Shown here: positions 20,872-31,862 of the stretch, one piece after another
Numbering within the stretch: the first letter of the stretch is position 1
How the letters are laid out: each line of letters starts with the position of its first letter
DNA from: Incurvaria masculella
Lineage: Eukaryota; Arthropoda; Insecta; Lepidoptera; Incurvariidae
Direction of reading: 5' to 3'
DNA length: 64,000 bases
NCBI GenBank assembly: GCA_946894095.1
Contig: OX335651.1
Coordinates: 4,610,501 to 4,674,500 of the forward strand
Notes under the pieces: model-generated
Told to the model about the DNA's origin: nothing
Seen by the model: the letters and a program-made list of their open reading frames with translations, nothing else
Databases searched by the model: none
Program-made: the position numbers and the translations under genes

Positions 20872-21418
20872 GACAAAAATGGTAACGATAACGTTAATGG
20901 CTGAAACTGGGTTCACAGGATAAAGACCAACCCTCTGAAGCTTAATGTGTCAGTCTGCCTGTTCCAAGTGGTTGCGTTACCTAGATAAGGCGATTGAAAA
21001 AGTAGTTATGGTGACTAGCAATATATATGATAAGGTAAATGGATGTAAATGACGAAGCATGAAAGTATCAGTAAATACTTGCTTAGCAATACAAAAACTG
21101 AACAAATCTTTGTTTGCATTTCTTAGTTATATGCGATTTAGGTAACAGATATAACTCTAGGTATATTTAAGTATTTAATTAAAAAACCGACTGGTTATTA
21201 TTTTATAATTAATAGGTTTAATGTTTTCAGACAATCACTATATTAATTAGCAGGTACATACCGGCATCTATTTTATATAATCAATATAGATAATGCAACC
21301 ACTTGGCGCAGGCAGTGTCGGTCTGCTACTATTTAGCATCAGAAGGTTGGTCTCTAACATGTGAACCCAGATTCAGCCATTTACCTTATCGTGACCAAAA
21401 TGTCGTGACCTCCCGGAA
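20872..21418 (+). mobile_element. Terminal-inverted-repeat element, copy 2 of 3
   Basis: Begins aggaggtcgcgacaaaaatg and ends caaaatgtcgtgacctccc. The ends are inverted copies and the similarity extends inward about 130 bases (ggctgaaactgggttcacag versus tgtgaacccagattcagcc). ctag follows the unit on both sides (20869-20872, 21422-21425), a possible target duplication. No coding capacity. Very similar to 51399-51942. Confidence 0.85.
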
Positions 21419-21524
21419 TACTAGGTAATTAAGCGTGATGGGAAGTAGCCTTTAATTGATTAAAAGGATCACCTATGTGTAGACCGAATTAAAATCAATA
21501 AAGTGCACAGTCCTCAAGATTTTT

Positions 21525-21770
21525 TAAGTGGCTGGACATGGATGGTTAATACGACATCTACTGTCATGATATTAGCCCAATACCTCATTCGAAATAATCC
21601 TCATGGGAAATAGGTTATATGCCAGGACTTGCCTATTATTGCACAGCCACATTCAACTGGATGTTAAACACGGACAATTTTCATCGTTAATTCCATTGAA
21701 TGGTACCAACTTAGCAAGGAACGGGACCTACAGATTAAAGTGGAATCCGAACAACGAACGACGAATCCCT
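21525..21770 (-). mobile_element. SINE body and tail, head lost
   Basis: ctggacatggatggttaata, actgtcatgatattagccca, ggaaataggttatatgccag, acattcaactggatgttaaa and gggacctacag: antisense SINE order, with internal deletions. Confidence 0.75.
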
Positions 21771-21971
21771 TAGTCGGCTCTTACGAAATGCACGGGAAGA
21801 AATTAAGTGACCATTATTTTTACGTGCCGGAACCCACACAGCACGGAAGTTATAGTTGGACAGACACAAATGCCAGATGCTAGATTTTATAAGAATTGAT
21901 ATTAGATTGTATGAAATTAAGAACTTTCTTGAGCGCTTTGGTTTATCCAAAGACCTAGCATAGCGTCCTAT

Positions 21972-21992
21972 TTATAATAATAATAATAATAA
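21972..21992. repeat. (TAA)n microsatellite
   Basis: Six to seven TAA units. Similar TAA units end the LINE tail at 22412, so this could be another retroelement tail. Confidence 0.85.
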
Positions 21993-22134
21993 ATTGGCGA
22001 AAATGGTATCAAACTTTCACAATATTTCTGAAAGCAAGCTGGGATGTCATTGACGTGATCCCGGGCCATTGTCAACTATGCAAAAGATCTAGAATAAAGT
22101 ATTTACAATCGCACGTTGTTTTATATTGCTGATC

Positions 22135-22412
22135 ATCTTAACATGCGGATGCGGAGCTCTCCGAGATGGGGGTGGTGGAGGCCTGCGTGTCAAGGCCACC
22201 ACCTACCGTTCGAAGCCTGGCTCACGTCGTCCCGGAGAGCGCCGCCACCACGGCCTGCGCCCACCAGCGCGCTTGGAGGAGCCCCCTTTCGCCGCCGGTG
22301 GATTTTCCGTTTCTTAATATTATTTTTATGATTTTTTATTGTAAATATGTAAAAATAATTTTAAAAAACGTGCAAATAAATATATACAGTATAATAATAA
22401 TAATAATAATGT
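22135..22412 (+). mobile_element. Probable LINE 3' end with (TAA)n tail
   Basis: An abruptly GC-rich segment (22141-22310, open in all three plus frames) gives way to an AT-rich UTR with aataaa and ends in a TAA run at 22395-22412. GC-rich coding end plus TAA tail suits I/R1/jockey-type LINEs of Lepidoptera. None of the short frames carries a domain that I can name. Confidence 0.45.
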
Positions 22413-22461
22413 TTTATTTATTTAAATTCGTTTAGCACAAAGCACAATAGAACAGAGTTTA

Positions 22462-23254
22462 ATTATTTAAAAATATAAAAAACCCGACAGCGTAAAAAAA
22501 TGTAACTTAAAATTGACTTAGTAAACGAACTGAAAAGATAGAAACAAGTTGAAAAATTAAATATTTGTTGTGTTTGAATGATCATGGTTGACAGTGTTTA
22601 CAAACGCAGTCGGAGGCATCAAATAGCCCCAGTACGTTCCATAGTAAATGACTAGCGATTTTATGGATTATTTCGGTGGAGCAAGAAAATACGTGGTGGG
22701 GGAAGTTCCAATATCCTATCTTTCATTTTTATGTCTAAAGTGAGGTTTTTTTTTCTCGTTCTCGGTGTCACCGATCATCATGAAATTTACATAGGTACAC
22801 TTTTAATGAATTTAATAACAAAAAAATAATATAAATCATAGTTCAACTATTTGATGCACAATATGAATTATATAATGATATATTATATATTTCCCAATAC
22901 ATTCCATTATTAATGACTAGCGATTTTCTTAGTGATATGGGTATAGCAAAAATAAACTTATTGAGACAAATTATAATCTCCTAACTGTCATATAATAAAT
23001 ACGAAAGTAAGTTTGTCTGTTTCGCGAACTCAACCGACCATCGTGAAATTTGCATAGGCACACCATTGAAAATATAAATCGTAGTTAATGTATCTTATGC
23101 CTCCGACTGCGTTTGTAAACACTGTCAACCATGATCATTCAAACACAACAAATATTTAATTTTTCAACTTGTTTCTATCTTTTCAGTTCGTTTACTAAGT
23201 CAATTTTAAGTTACATTTTTTTACGCTGTCGGGTTTTTTATATTTTTAAATAAT
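22462..23254. mobile_element. Foldback element with ~158-bp perfect arms
   Basis: 22462-22620 (attatttaaaaatataaaaa ... acgcagtcggaggcat) is an essentially perfect reverse complement of 23098-23253. The ~475-base interior contains two similar halves (gtcaccgatcatcatgaaat / caaccgaccatcgtgaaatt) and no gene. The end motif cccgacagcgtaaaaa resembles other dispersed repeat ends here (cgcagtcgggtaaaa at 26610 and 38135). Confidence 0.9.
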
Positions 23255-23354
23255 TTGTTTTATTTTAATTATTTTTAGTTCTCGTACAGCATGCATTTAT
23301 CATTTAAATATCTGCACGTTAATAAATTCCAACGAAAGTAAGGTTAGGTATTAT

Positions 23355-23732
23355 TATGGAACCTGACATGGATGGCTAATGTAACACAACTACCGTCATG
23401 ATATAAGCCTAATTCAACAAATTCCAGACGGAATAAGGTGACAGGTCAGGACCTTCCTTTACACAGAATCACGGCTGCACACGGATACCATGGGTGGAAA
23501 ATACAGACAATGATCTATTGCCACTTCGTCCATAGTTTTTCCTAATGCGGTGATACCAACCCAGGCGGGATTAACCCTGTCACCTAGTAGGGTAAGGTGA
23601 CCTACAGTTTTACATGGGTTCCGAACCATGAACAAATCTCAAGATAAAGTGGTGTATAACAGATGCGAGGATTTGAGCCCATAACCTCTTGCATGAAAGG
23701 CAATATTTTAGTCCCTACACTACGAGGTGTAA
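23355..23732 (-). mobile_element. SINE, tRNA-type head, diverged full length
   Basis: cctgacatggatggctaatg, ctaccgtcatgatataagcc, ggaataaggtgacaggtcag, ggcgggattaaccctgtcac, gacctacagttttacatggg, then the antisense box B-like gatttgagccc and box A-like cctacactacgaggt. Confidence 0.85.
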
Positions 23733-24183
23733 CAAATAGAGTTTTTTGATTAATATTAAAACAAAACTACATTTTCTAAAAGTTTCTTCATGTTATCTTT
23801 AAGACTTTAATGAACTCATCAGTTCATAGAATGAGATTCCCTCATTCAACGAATTTTGATCATATGCCGATATATACAAGGTTTTAGTGGAGGTATGGTC
23901 CAAACGTTAACGTATTACTTGGCATATTTGAAACAAAAAGGATATACATTTTATTTGTAGGTATTTAAAATGTATGAGGAAAATCTTTTTCAAGTCGTAC
24001 AACAAAATATCTTCTACCTTTTTAGCTCCAAATATGCCGAGGAATACGTGGTTAGCTTTTGGACCATATCTCCGTTAACACCCTATATATGGTTTTTTTA
24101 GAATCTCCCTCTCATCATCGTTGATTACAGTTACACTCAATTTATAAGCGAACAGTTCGACACTCAAATCCTGTGGTTATATA
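23733..24183. other. No gene recognised
   Basis: AT-rich; contains atatgccga twice (23863, 24033 region), suggesting a decayed repeat. No coding signal. Confidence 0.35.
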
Positions 24184-25224
24184 CAGGGTCCGTCACTCGA
24201 AGTGTTACCAATTGAAAATGATGTTATTTAGTTAATTGAAGTACGGTTCGTCAAAAATTATATCACAATAAAACATTTAATTTTAAGACAATAATTGTTA
24301 TTGTTCGATATAGCCTCCTTTGATCCATAGATAAGAGCTTTCTGAGACGATCCTGAGTGTTGTTGGAACGTCCAGCGTTTCGTACTGCATTGTTTACACG
24401 TGCCCATGGTATGAGCGCCTCATTTAACACCTTTTGCACACACTTGCTGGTTGACTTTGACGCCCTTCTCGATAAACACGAGTGAATAGAGACCATTTGC
24501 GGTCACTGCAGCCGAGACCATAACAGAAGCGGGCGCTTGCTTACGAACGGGAACTCCATCGTCTAAATTCTCGTTGGATTTGCCCTGTAGCCAAACACGA
24601 AAATGTTGTTTGTTTATATACTGTTAGACAGTAACATTTTTTCATCAGAAAAAACAATATTTTCCAGATCGCCACGCAAGACTTTCATTGCTTGAGCTCT
24701 TTGTAGTCGAACTGTCTTCTGCGCTGAACTAAGATGCTGTAATTTGTGTATCTTGTTGGTAGGGCTTCAGTTGCATTTCTTTTTGTTTCAGTATGCGCCG
24801 ATTACTTGAGTCGGGTATTGTCTGACTTTTCGCAAATTTTGCAGAACACTGGTGAGGATTTCCTTGAATTCGAGCCTTTACCTTTCGAACCATATCATAT
24901 GATACTGCTATTTTCAGATGACCGCCTCTATGCCGTTTAGCAATGCTAGGTTATAACGCTTAATGGTTCGATGCACTAACATTTTGTTCACATGTAAATG
25001 TCGGAGCTCCCGAACGATGACTGGTTGTGATTTTCCGGTCAAATACAAAACGATCACAATGTTAGGTTTAATATCCATTGCGAAAATTTATTATACAATT
25101 CAAATTTGTTCCCGCTCTTTTCGCCCACTTAAAAACAATGAAACAAATTGACGTTTCACCAAAATTTGGCGCGCTGTCATTATTATTTTGAAAATAGAAG
25201 TAACAGTTCAAGTGACGGACCCAG
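24184..25224 (-). pseudogene. Decayed Tc1/mariner (maT-like) transposon
   Basis: The termini are inverted: left cagggtccgtcactcgaagt, right (reverse complement) ctgggtccgtcacttgaact. A TA dinucleotide flanks both sides (24182-24183, 25225-25226), the hallmark target duplication of the Tc1/mariner superfamily. On the minus strand, broken frames give a helix-turn-helix-like start, then FSDEKN, WLQGKSNENLDDGVPVRKQA, MVSAAVTANGLYSLVFIEKG and VKVNQQV, which are transposase catalytic-domain phrases of the maT/DD37D type. Multiple stops and frameshifts make it inactive. Confidence 0.8.
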
Positions 25225-25226
25225 TA

Positions 25227-26109
25227 GTAATCGCTTTGATCGCAGGATTTCATCCATGTATAAACTAACTGCTAGTTAAAATTCAATAATCTCCATAATA
25301 ACCATGATTATAATATTTATATCCACTACTTCATAAGACTGGAAGTTGTCTCTTGACTGACAGCTTTGAATGTGAGTCAAAAACATTGTTAAAGCCATTT
25401 TTATTTAATTATTGAGCTAGTTAAGTTCCAGTTTCACAGCTTAGAACTTTAACTGGATGCGGCGAAAGAGACCTGGATTCATCGTTTGCAAATATATGTG
25501 GTCCCGAGGTCCACAATTGCCCTATCGAATGTGTTACCTTGGAGCTTATAAACTGTTACATCCCAACTGAGCGTTTATTGTTTTTCTTGCCTCCAAAGCC
25601 CATCAAAATATAACGTTCATGATTTAATCCGTACATGAACTCCTGGTTTATTATTTTGAATAATATAACGTGTTAATAATATGTGATATATGATGATAAA
25701 CCCAACTTTGGCAAATCCGTGCTTTTCCTTCCCACTGCTCCCAAGGACGCACGGTTAAAGATCAGCGATATTATGATGACGATCATATTTTATGTACCCT
25801 ATGTAACATAGGTCCTCATCAGAGGGCTGACGACATCTTCATGGAAAGTTTTCCTATCTTTGGTAAAGCTTTTAGATATTATCAGATTGATACCGATTTT
25901 GAGCACCACAGTATCTCGGCACTGTAGGGTCGCCCTATTGTGGAACAAGCGGACCTTCCCCAGCGTGACACCCATCGACAACGGAAGTATGGATTTATGA
26001 GCTGTGCAGGTGCAGAATGCTGATAGTAAAGCAATGATGGTGATATCGGTCTATGCGGTGACCGAGAATGTCGAAAATCTATCTGACTATCGCCCGGATC
26101 CACCACTTC
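25227..26109. other. No gene firmly recognised
   Basis: Overlapping minus frames at 25799-26106 (for example KVRLFHNRATLQCRDTVVLK) may be a worn retroelement or pseudogene piece, but the frames are short and I cannot name a family. Confidence 0.3.
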
Positions 26110-26215
26110 CAGTCATCCCAAAGTTATCTTTCGGTTACACCATATAAATTTGCAATGTAACCGAAGCTACATTCCATATAGCTGGAGGTAGTGAAAAGAG
26201 GAGTATATGACCTGA
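26110..26215. mobile_element. Small hairpin repeat related to 781-912
   Basis: tctttcggttaca at 26128 and tgtaaccgaag at 26156 are inverted, followed by ctggaggtagtgaaaa, which matches the right end of the 781-912 element. Confidence 0.4.
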
Positions 26216-26399
26216 GTTGGTGTGACCAGCGCGCTTGCGTAAACAAAAATCATTTGAATTATTTTTTAACGTTGAATATTTTGATGTTTTTGGAATTTCT
26301 TATTCCAAATTACATTTAAACATATAAGTTGCATAGCTTTTTGTAAACTATTTAAAAAACCCTTTAGTTTGATATCCCACTCGATAGGTTTCAAGAAAA

Positions 26400-26620
26400 A
26401 ATATATTTGAAAACACATAATTTGGCGCCAAAAATCAGCCATGATTTTTTTTTATGATTTTGATATACCCAGTGTCACTCTCACAATTAAGACGAATGTA
26501 ACGACACCTCTCAAGCTAAAATCCATCAAGCCGTTTAGGCTGCAGGGGGCGACAAAGAAATATACATACATACATACACTCGAAAAACATAACCCTCCTT
26601 CTTTCGCAGTCGGGTAAAAA
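26400..26620 (+). mobile_element. Lepidopteran repeat ending 'cgcagtcgggtaaaa'
   Basis: aaaatccatcaagccgttta, gacaaagaaatatacataca, ccctccttctttcgcagtcg and ggtaaaaaa form a recurring tail; related tails appear at 36780-36920 and 38060-38150. Confidence 0.55.
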
Positions 26621-26879
26621 AACATAAGAACATATTATATAGTTTTTTTTTTACAAATAAAGGTTCTATTATAAGCGTATATGCTTAACTATAATGGTAA
26701 GTAAGCTCTTCATTGTTTTTCTTTTATTACACTACCTCCTACGCTAGCCTAGTGACTGTGATATAAGTGGCAGGTTCTTAGATAGCAAATTTAATATGCG
26801 GGCTTAACTGTAAACTATTAAATAAGTTTTATTGTTTTTTTTTTTATTAAACTGTAAACTAGTAAGTGCTAGTGACTTT

Positions 26880-26975
26880 AAGCACCTATGTATATGAGGG
26901 TGAGAATATGTGTGTATATATAGATATGGGTATGAGGGTGTGTGGGTATGTGTATGTATGTATATGTGTGATTGT
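26880..26975. repeat. GT/TATG-rich low-complexity tract
   Basis: Mixed tgtg and tatg units (gtgtgtgggtatgtgtatgt). The open frame through it (26910-27101) is a by-product. Confidence 0.7.
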
Positions 26976-27269
26976 GAATTTAAGTTTGTAATTATTTTAT
27001 CAAGTTTATGGTATTATGGGTATTTATGGGTGTTATTACACAGACTGAATCGGCCAAAATTATTATTACTCTTTCACATCGGTTGTTTCACAGGTAAATA
27101 AAAAAAATGTGTTTTGCGGTGCACACGATAAAAACATAGCACATTCTTAACTCTATGGATATACATAATTAGACTTTATCCTCGGCCTCACGAAATATCA
27201 GAAGTACGAGAAGAGAATTCTAAAGGGGAATCTCTCATCCTCGTCTTTCCACAAAACTTCCATTCGTAC
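26976..27269. other. No gene recognised
   Basis: AT-rich, short frames only. Confidence 0.4.
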
Positions 27270-27430
27270 AGCGCGGTCTCGCGCACGTGGTTCTCATAAT
27301 CGCCACGGCGGCGGCGCGCCACCGTCTGCGCCTCACCTCCGCACTCGCCCCCACCGCAATTACACTGGCAGACCCCTCGTGAGGCTTTGTTTGCCACTTT
27401 TCCTACAATTTGCCCCCCCCCCCCCCCCCC
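27270..27430. other. GC-rich block ending in an 18-base C run
   Basis: Contains cacggcggcggcgcgccacc and cactcgcccccaccgcaatt and ends in C18 at 27413-27430. It may be a CpG-rich regulatory block; the frame at 27188-27397 on the minus strand has no domain. Confidence 0.4.
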
Positions 27431-28107
27431 ACTCGTCTACTCGTGGGTTATAAACTGTCGGTCGTAAGGGAGAAACAGGTTTGAATTTAGTGCAATCGTG
27501 ATTTTGACCATTGTCAATTGTAATCAAAATGAGTTAGGGCCAATGATATTTAAGTAAATGGTTAGAGCATTATCTTTTTCCAAAAAAATCATCCGAAGAT
27601 CGTAAATTCATGCCCCGCTTTATGCAAAACTAAGTCAGACCATAAAACAGTTCTTATATAGACGTTCAAATTCGTCCTTACCTATATTCCCACTGCGAAT
27701 TGTTACCGCGCAAAATACGTGAATTGACAATATTGGAGCAATCTGTTGACTACAAGTTTCTCATGCGAACAACGATTTGGCTCTTTGTTAAAAGGATCAA
27801 ATATCATTCTTAACATGATTTATGTCTGAATTTTATGAATATCTACTAGGCGATCGATATTAAGATATTAGCATAAGTCGTGTGTAGTATCCGTGCTCTA
27901 GAATGTTTTTTTGTAAATATTGATAGTAATGGCCTTGTTCATATTCCAGCACGCTGTTGAACATAGCCAATTAGGTTAAGGTATAAATTTTCATGCAAAC
28001 AAATAATTTAAAGTTACCTAAAGAATAACAATATTTCTTTGCTAAACGCTAAACTTCCAATCAACCTTTTAATTTGATTTGATTTAGATAAAAACTAAAT
28101 CTCACCG
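27431..28107. other. No gene recognised
   Basis: AT-rich, no convincing frame, RNA or repeat. Confidence 0.45.
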
Positions 28108-28210
28108 TTTTTTTATGAAACTGAACATGAATGGCTAAATGTCACACCCACTGTCAAGATATTTGTCGGAACACCAAATTCACAAAGGAATGAGGTGCCA
28201 TGCACAGAAC
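28108..28210 (-). mobile_element. SINE 3' end, truncated
   Basis: ttatgaaactgaacatgaat, ggctaaatgtcacacccact, caaaggaatgaggtgccatg; ends abruptly against the THAP-associated sequence at about 28210. Confidence 0.7.
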
Positions 28211-28370
28211 AAAAAGAACGGGTTAGAAGTAGTAAGTAGGCGGAAACAGCGTAGCCACTAGTACGCGGAGCTCGGCGCACTTCGTGATTCGCGCTCAGCA
28301 GTCGTGTTTCGTCACTACTTCGGCGCTGCCGACCGCAACTGCTGGACGATAAACTCGCGAAGCAAGAACG

Positions 28371-28454
28371 ATGCCCTATTGTGCCATTTTGGAGTGCAAA
28401 AACGATAGCCGAACACACAATTTAACAAAAGGAGGCATATCATACCATCGGGAA
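28371..28454 (+). pseudogene. Orphan first exon of a THAP zinc-finger protein
   Basis: ATG at 28371 opens MPYCAILECKNDSRTHNLTK followed by GGISYHRE. This is the first half of a THAP domain: start Met, C-x4-C (Cys4, Cys9), then the K..ISYH/F stretch. The second half (C-x2-H and the AVPTIF motif) is absent; the frame reaches TAA at 28479-28481. A possible donor (gaa/gtatta, gt at 28455) lies where THAP genes often have an intron. The ~130 bases upstream are GC-richer and look like a 5' UTR. It could be the first exon of a domesticated or P-element-type gene whose other exons I do not see, or a transposon-borne fragment. Confidence 0.65.
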
Positions 28455-28481
28455 GTATTATTTTATTTTATTTCGATTTAA

Positions 28482-28711
28482 ATTCGAAAATGTATGCAAA
28501 ATTTGACGAACACTTCATAAGTCAAACAAAAATTTACTCTAATTCCCACATTTTAAGGATTGGTTTGCATCAATTTCATACATTGTTCTTGAAATTTCTG
28601 TCATTCACGATTATTTTTATATTCTATGGTGATGCCTCAGCTACTCAATAAAGGATGTGACACATCGAATCGACATTGAGCTATCGATGTTTATGTATGT
28701 TTACAGTGATG
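28482..28711. other. No further THAP exon seen
   Basis: AT-rich. The segment at 28637-28672 (agctactcaataaaggatgt) is weakly the inverse of 29378-29400 (ccctaattgagtagctc), possible ends of a ~760-base element enclosing later repeats. Confidence 0.3.
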
Positions 28712-28920
28712 ATTGGACATGGATGATTAATATAACAACAATTGTTATTAAATTAGGATATTACACCGCATTCTCGAGAGAGCTTTAGTGCTATGGCTAT
28801 ATTAAACTAGTCAGAAAACGAGTACTGGTTCATTACCGCACCGGCTGTATTTTATTGAATGTTATTGTACCAACCTAGGCTGGTTTCCGGTATATCACTT
28901 AGTAATTCGCATGTAATTAT
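28712..28920 (-). mobile_element. SINE, strongly diverged
   Basis: gattggacatggatgattaa, accgcattctcgagagagct, gctatggctatattaaacta and gttattgtaccaacctaggc follow the antisense SINE order with many changes. Confidence 0.6.
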
Positions 28921-29139
28921 GTAATATACCTACATTACAAAAAAAAAATCAATGTAATCTGAAATCTGCCCTCTCTCTGTTTCGGTTTGTATATTAATAT
29001 AACGAAAACATTTATTAAATAATGAACTGAATCGTATGTTTCAGTATTTCTTAATTAATGTTTAAAGGCTAGATTAAACTAACTGATTCTGAATGGTAAA
29101 TAAATATATTGACTGACATCTAGTGGTTGGGGGCAAACG

Positions 29140-29315
29140 TTTGTGGTTGGCGATCGAACCTGGACACAAACTTTCACGAGAATCGGTTTAGAAATGCGAC
29201 TTGTAGAGGAGAACAGCCGCATAGGCGGACAGCCGGTCGCCGGATATAAGAAAGCATTTTTGCCCAAGCTGAAACGAGAAACTTGGCGCTTCGCTCGGTC
29301 AAAAAGTTACGATAT
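29140..29315 (-). mobile_element. Repeat of the 'gaccgagcgaagcg' family
   Basis: On the minus strand: gaccgagcgaagcgccaagt, cagcttgggcaaaaatgctt, ccggcgaccggctgtccgcc, ctctacaagtcgcatttcta and gattctcgtgaaagtttgtg. Inverse copy of 18770-18935. Confidence 0.75.
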
Positions 29316-30092
29316 ATTGTTTAATAAAATGTAGTACAAAATATATCGATACTCTGACGGATGACGTCACGATTTAGCCACACCCCTAATTGAGTAGCTC
29401 TTATGACTATGCAGTGCTGGGATTTTATCATATTTGTGCGATAAATGTACTGTCGGTACTATTTAATACCGTGACCTTAAAACCTTTACATATATTATTA
29501 TCAGTCCTAAGATACGAAAATTGTCACTTCGCTTCAAATAGAATATTTTAATATTAGATATTTGAATGTTATTTCTTAGATATACAATGAATACTAAGGC
29601 CTAGTCTTCCAGTTCGGAAAATAGGACCGTAAATACTGATTATCACAATGAGGCTGTTTTGTTTATTAGGACTTATTTTGTCGTGGTACGATATTTTTAG
29701 TCATTTTATCTCAGATTATAATAATTTTCCAAATAATACGGTAATATTTTGTTAGCTTCGGTAAAACACCCCAACACTGTAAATGAGTAGCTTTGACATA
29801 TTCAAGTAGCGCGTGGTTTTGTCGTGTGACGTAAATCACCTATAACAACACAAATAGTAAGCAACTTTGCTGTATACACATAAGGTTACTTTATCCTTAA
29901 ACTTAATTTTCATTTCCTGCATTTTATTTTTGGTTTAAGATTTGCTCCATGTAGATCAACTAGAGAACGTCATTACTACATGATAAAAGTCGGTAATTAA
30001 CAAATCAATCTGTTTTGAAATAAGGCCTAGTTTCGATTGCGTTTGAAAATTAAATACTTTATTTTGCTTCAATTATGTGTAGCCAACAATCA
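29316..30092. other. No gene recognised
   Basis: AT-rich sequence, no recognised element. Confidence 0.4.
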
Positions 30093-30126
30093 TATTTTCG
30101 ATCACATTTCAATGTGATCGAAAATA
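30093..30126. repeat. Perfect short palindrome
   Basis: tattttcgatcacatt and its exact reverse complement (30111-30126) are separated by two bases. A stable 15-bp stem with a 4-base loop if transcribed. Confidence 0.85.
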
Positions 30127-30211
30127 GGACACAATCATGTTCGTGTGCGTAGAGTCACGGCGGTTTCCTTACAAACCCTCGTCTATGCTATTTCTATCCC
30201 TTCTTTGTTCT

Positions 30212-30400
30212 GTGGTGCCATGCCACGACCTTGACCTTAGAAGCACGGCTACAGTCAACGGGATGGAAACACAGACAATATTTCACCATAGATTAATTAT
30301 ACTATGGTTTCACTATCGATTTTATCAACTTTCATCGAATGCGGTCGTACCAATCCTAGGCGCTCATGCTTACCGGCTAGTAACTACATACTTACAGTTC
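30212..30400 (-). mobile_element. SINE body with internal change
   Basis: gtggtgccatgccacgacct, agaagcacggctacagtcaa, gggatggaaacacagacaat, tcatcgaatgcggtcgtacc and cttacagttct; an extra ~30 bases sit between the attt and cttttc segments. Confidence 0.65.
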
Positions 30401-30940
30401 TAGATGCGTTACCGGCATGCTTAAACAAAATGTATGTTTCAATTTCGGATAATAGACAGAGGTTAGCCGCAGACGTTAGCAGATAATGTAAATGAAAACT
30501 TTGTAAATAACAACTACTCTATTCCTCTTATTTGCGTTATTCCGTATAGTACAAATACAATTGAATTGATTGAAAAACAGCTTGCATTCAGTTCCATAAG
30601 AGTGTAAGTGAAAACATATTTTAAAAAAATAACTACTTTGTACTTATTTTATCATTTCAAAAAGATGAAAGATGCATTTATGTTCTAGCTATATTTGAAA
30701 CCCATAACGTAAATATCCGACGCTTATACTCTATGTTCAAGCTTTTTTTTATTAATATTAATGAATATTTGCCTAATTTGCGAACACAATTCACCAGAGA
30801 CTTTTATCTTTAAATTATAGCTAGACCATCAATCTACATATTTACTTTTTTGATTATAGAAATTAGATTTGGGTATTTTTAAATAAAATGTTATGTTGTT
30901 TTACAAACGCCATTATAGAACTGACTGCAATCAGATGCTA
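30401..30940. other. No gene recognised
   Basis: AT-rich, no recognised element. Confidence 0.4.
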
Positions 30941-31165
30941 ATACGCCCTTGAGCGTGATTCCGGCCGTGAAGATGGCCAGCCACCCCGACGCTGCGCCAC
31001 CCGCGCGCCGCCGCCCGCTTCCCTCCCCGGGAGTCCTTCCCGGAACGCTTACCCGGCCCTTTTCCATGTGTAAATACGGACGGGCAATGAATCTGCGGCT
31101 TTTGATGTTGAAGGTCAAGAAACTCGTGTTACAGAACGCTGAAGGAGGCCGGCCACGTGAGCTAA
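30941..31165. other. GC-rich block, possible CpG promoter or CNE
   Basis: Sharp GC island (ccacccgcgcgccgccgccc; ccccgggagtccttcccgga). Open in both directions (30949-31206 plus, 30891-31118 minus), which argues against calling a gene from openness. No TATA seen. Confidence 0.35.
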
Positions 31166-31774
31166 GCGCTGAATTTTATTCGATTATCTCCGGTAGTATT
31201 TTTTAAACGTGAAATTGATTTCTTGAGATTCCATGGGTACTTCGGCATGGCAGATTTATCCTACTTTCGCCGTTTGCAGTATTTGCAAATTACGCCAGAA
31301 TCTATGTCAACATCGACCCTTCAAAATGGCCGATTTTGTCGCCAAAAACTCCGTCGATGTGGACTAAAAAGAAGCCAATAGGTTAAAACAATGTTGATAT
31401 ATTAAGAGTATATTCGTGGTGTTGATTTATTTACTTTAAAATATTTTAACCGTTTTCGTTTTGCGATCGTTGCATGCCTCACATGTTTAAACATACATCT
31501 AAGTGATTGCCTGATGCTTCGGGGTAGGCGCTTCACTCACGACCCTCTGAGGTTTATCCTTAAATTCACATTCACCTGTGAATTACTGGTGAATACCTAC
31601 TTACACTATCTTACTCGTAGAATGAAAGCATAAAAACACCCGAGCGGATCCTGACGCATTAACTATAGCAACGGATGAATATTTTTTTGTATTTTTATTA
31701 GTTATATGTTTGTTTAGATTTTCACTGTTGTTCGAAATATTATTTTACGTTTACGACGTTTACGATATCTGACT
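31166..31774. other. No gene recognised
   Basis: Mixed composition; no domain or repeat end recognised. Confidence 0.4.
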
Positions 31775-31862
31775 AAACGAAGCGTCAGAGGTCCTCCAGG
31801 CCGCGTCTCGAATCCTGATGATGTCCACAGCGTGGTGGACGAAACGTCGAGCTAAGTAAGTA
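31775..31862 (+). mobile_element. Repeat end 'gtggacgaaacgtcgagctaagtaag'-type
   Basis: gcgtcagaggtcctccaggc, atgatgtccacagcgtggtg and gacgaaacgtcgagctaagt share order with 56877-56965 (gtccac...cggtggacgaaacgccgact). Dispersed element end of unknown class. Confidence 0.45.

Noticed and set aside
27188..27397. 69-codon minus-strand frame with CNCGGGECGG-like Cys/Gly run
   Set aside because: It arises from the GC-rich block and homopolymer; no zinc-binding pattern is complete.
28113..28418. 101-codon minus-strand frame
   Set aside because: It is antisense to a SINE fragment and to the THAP 5' UTR; no domain.
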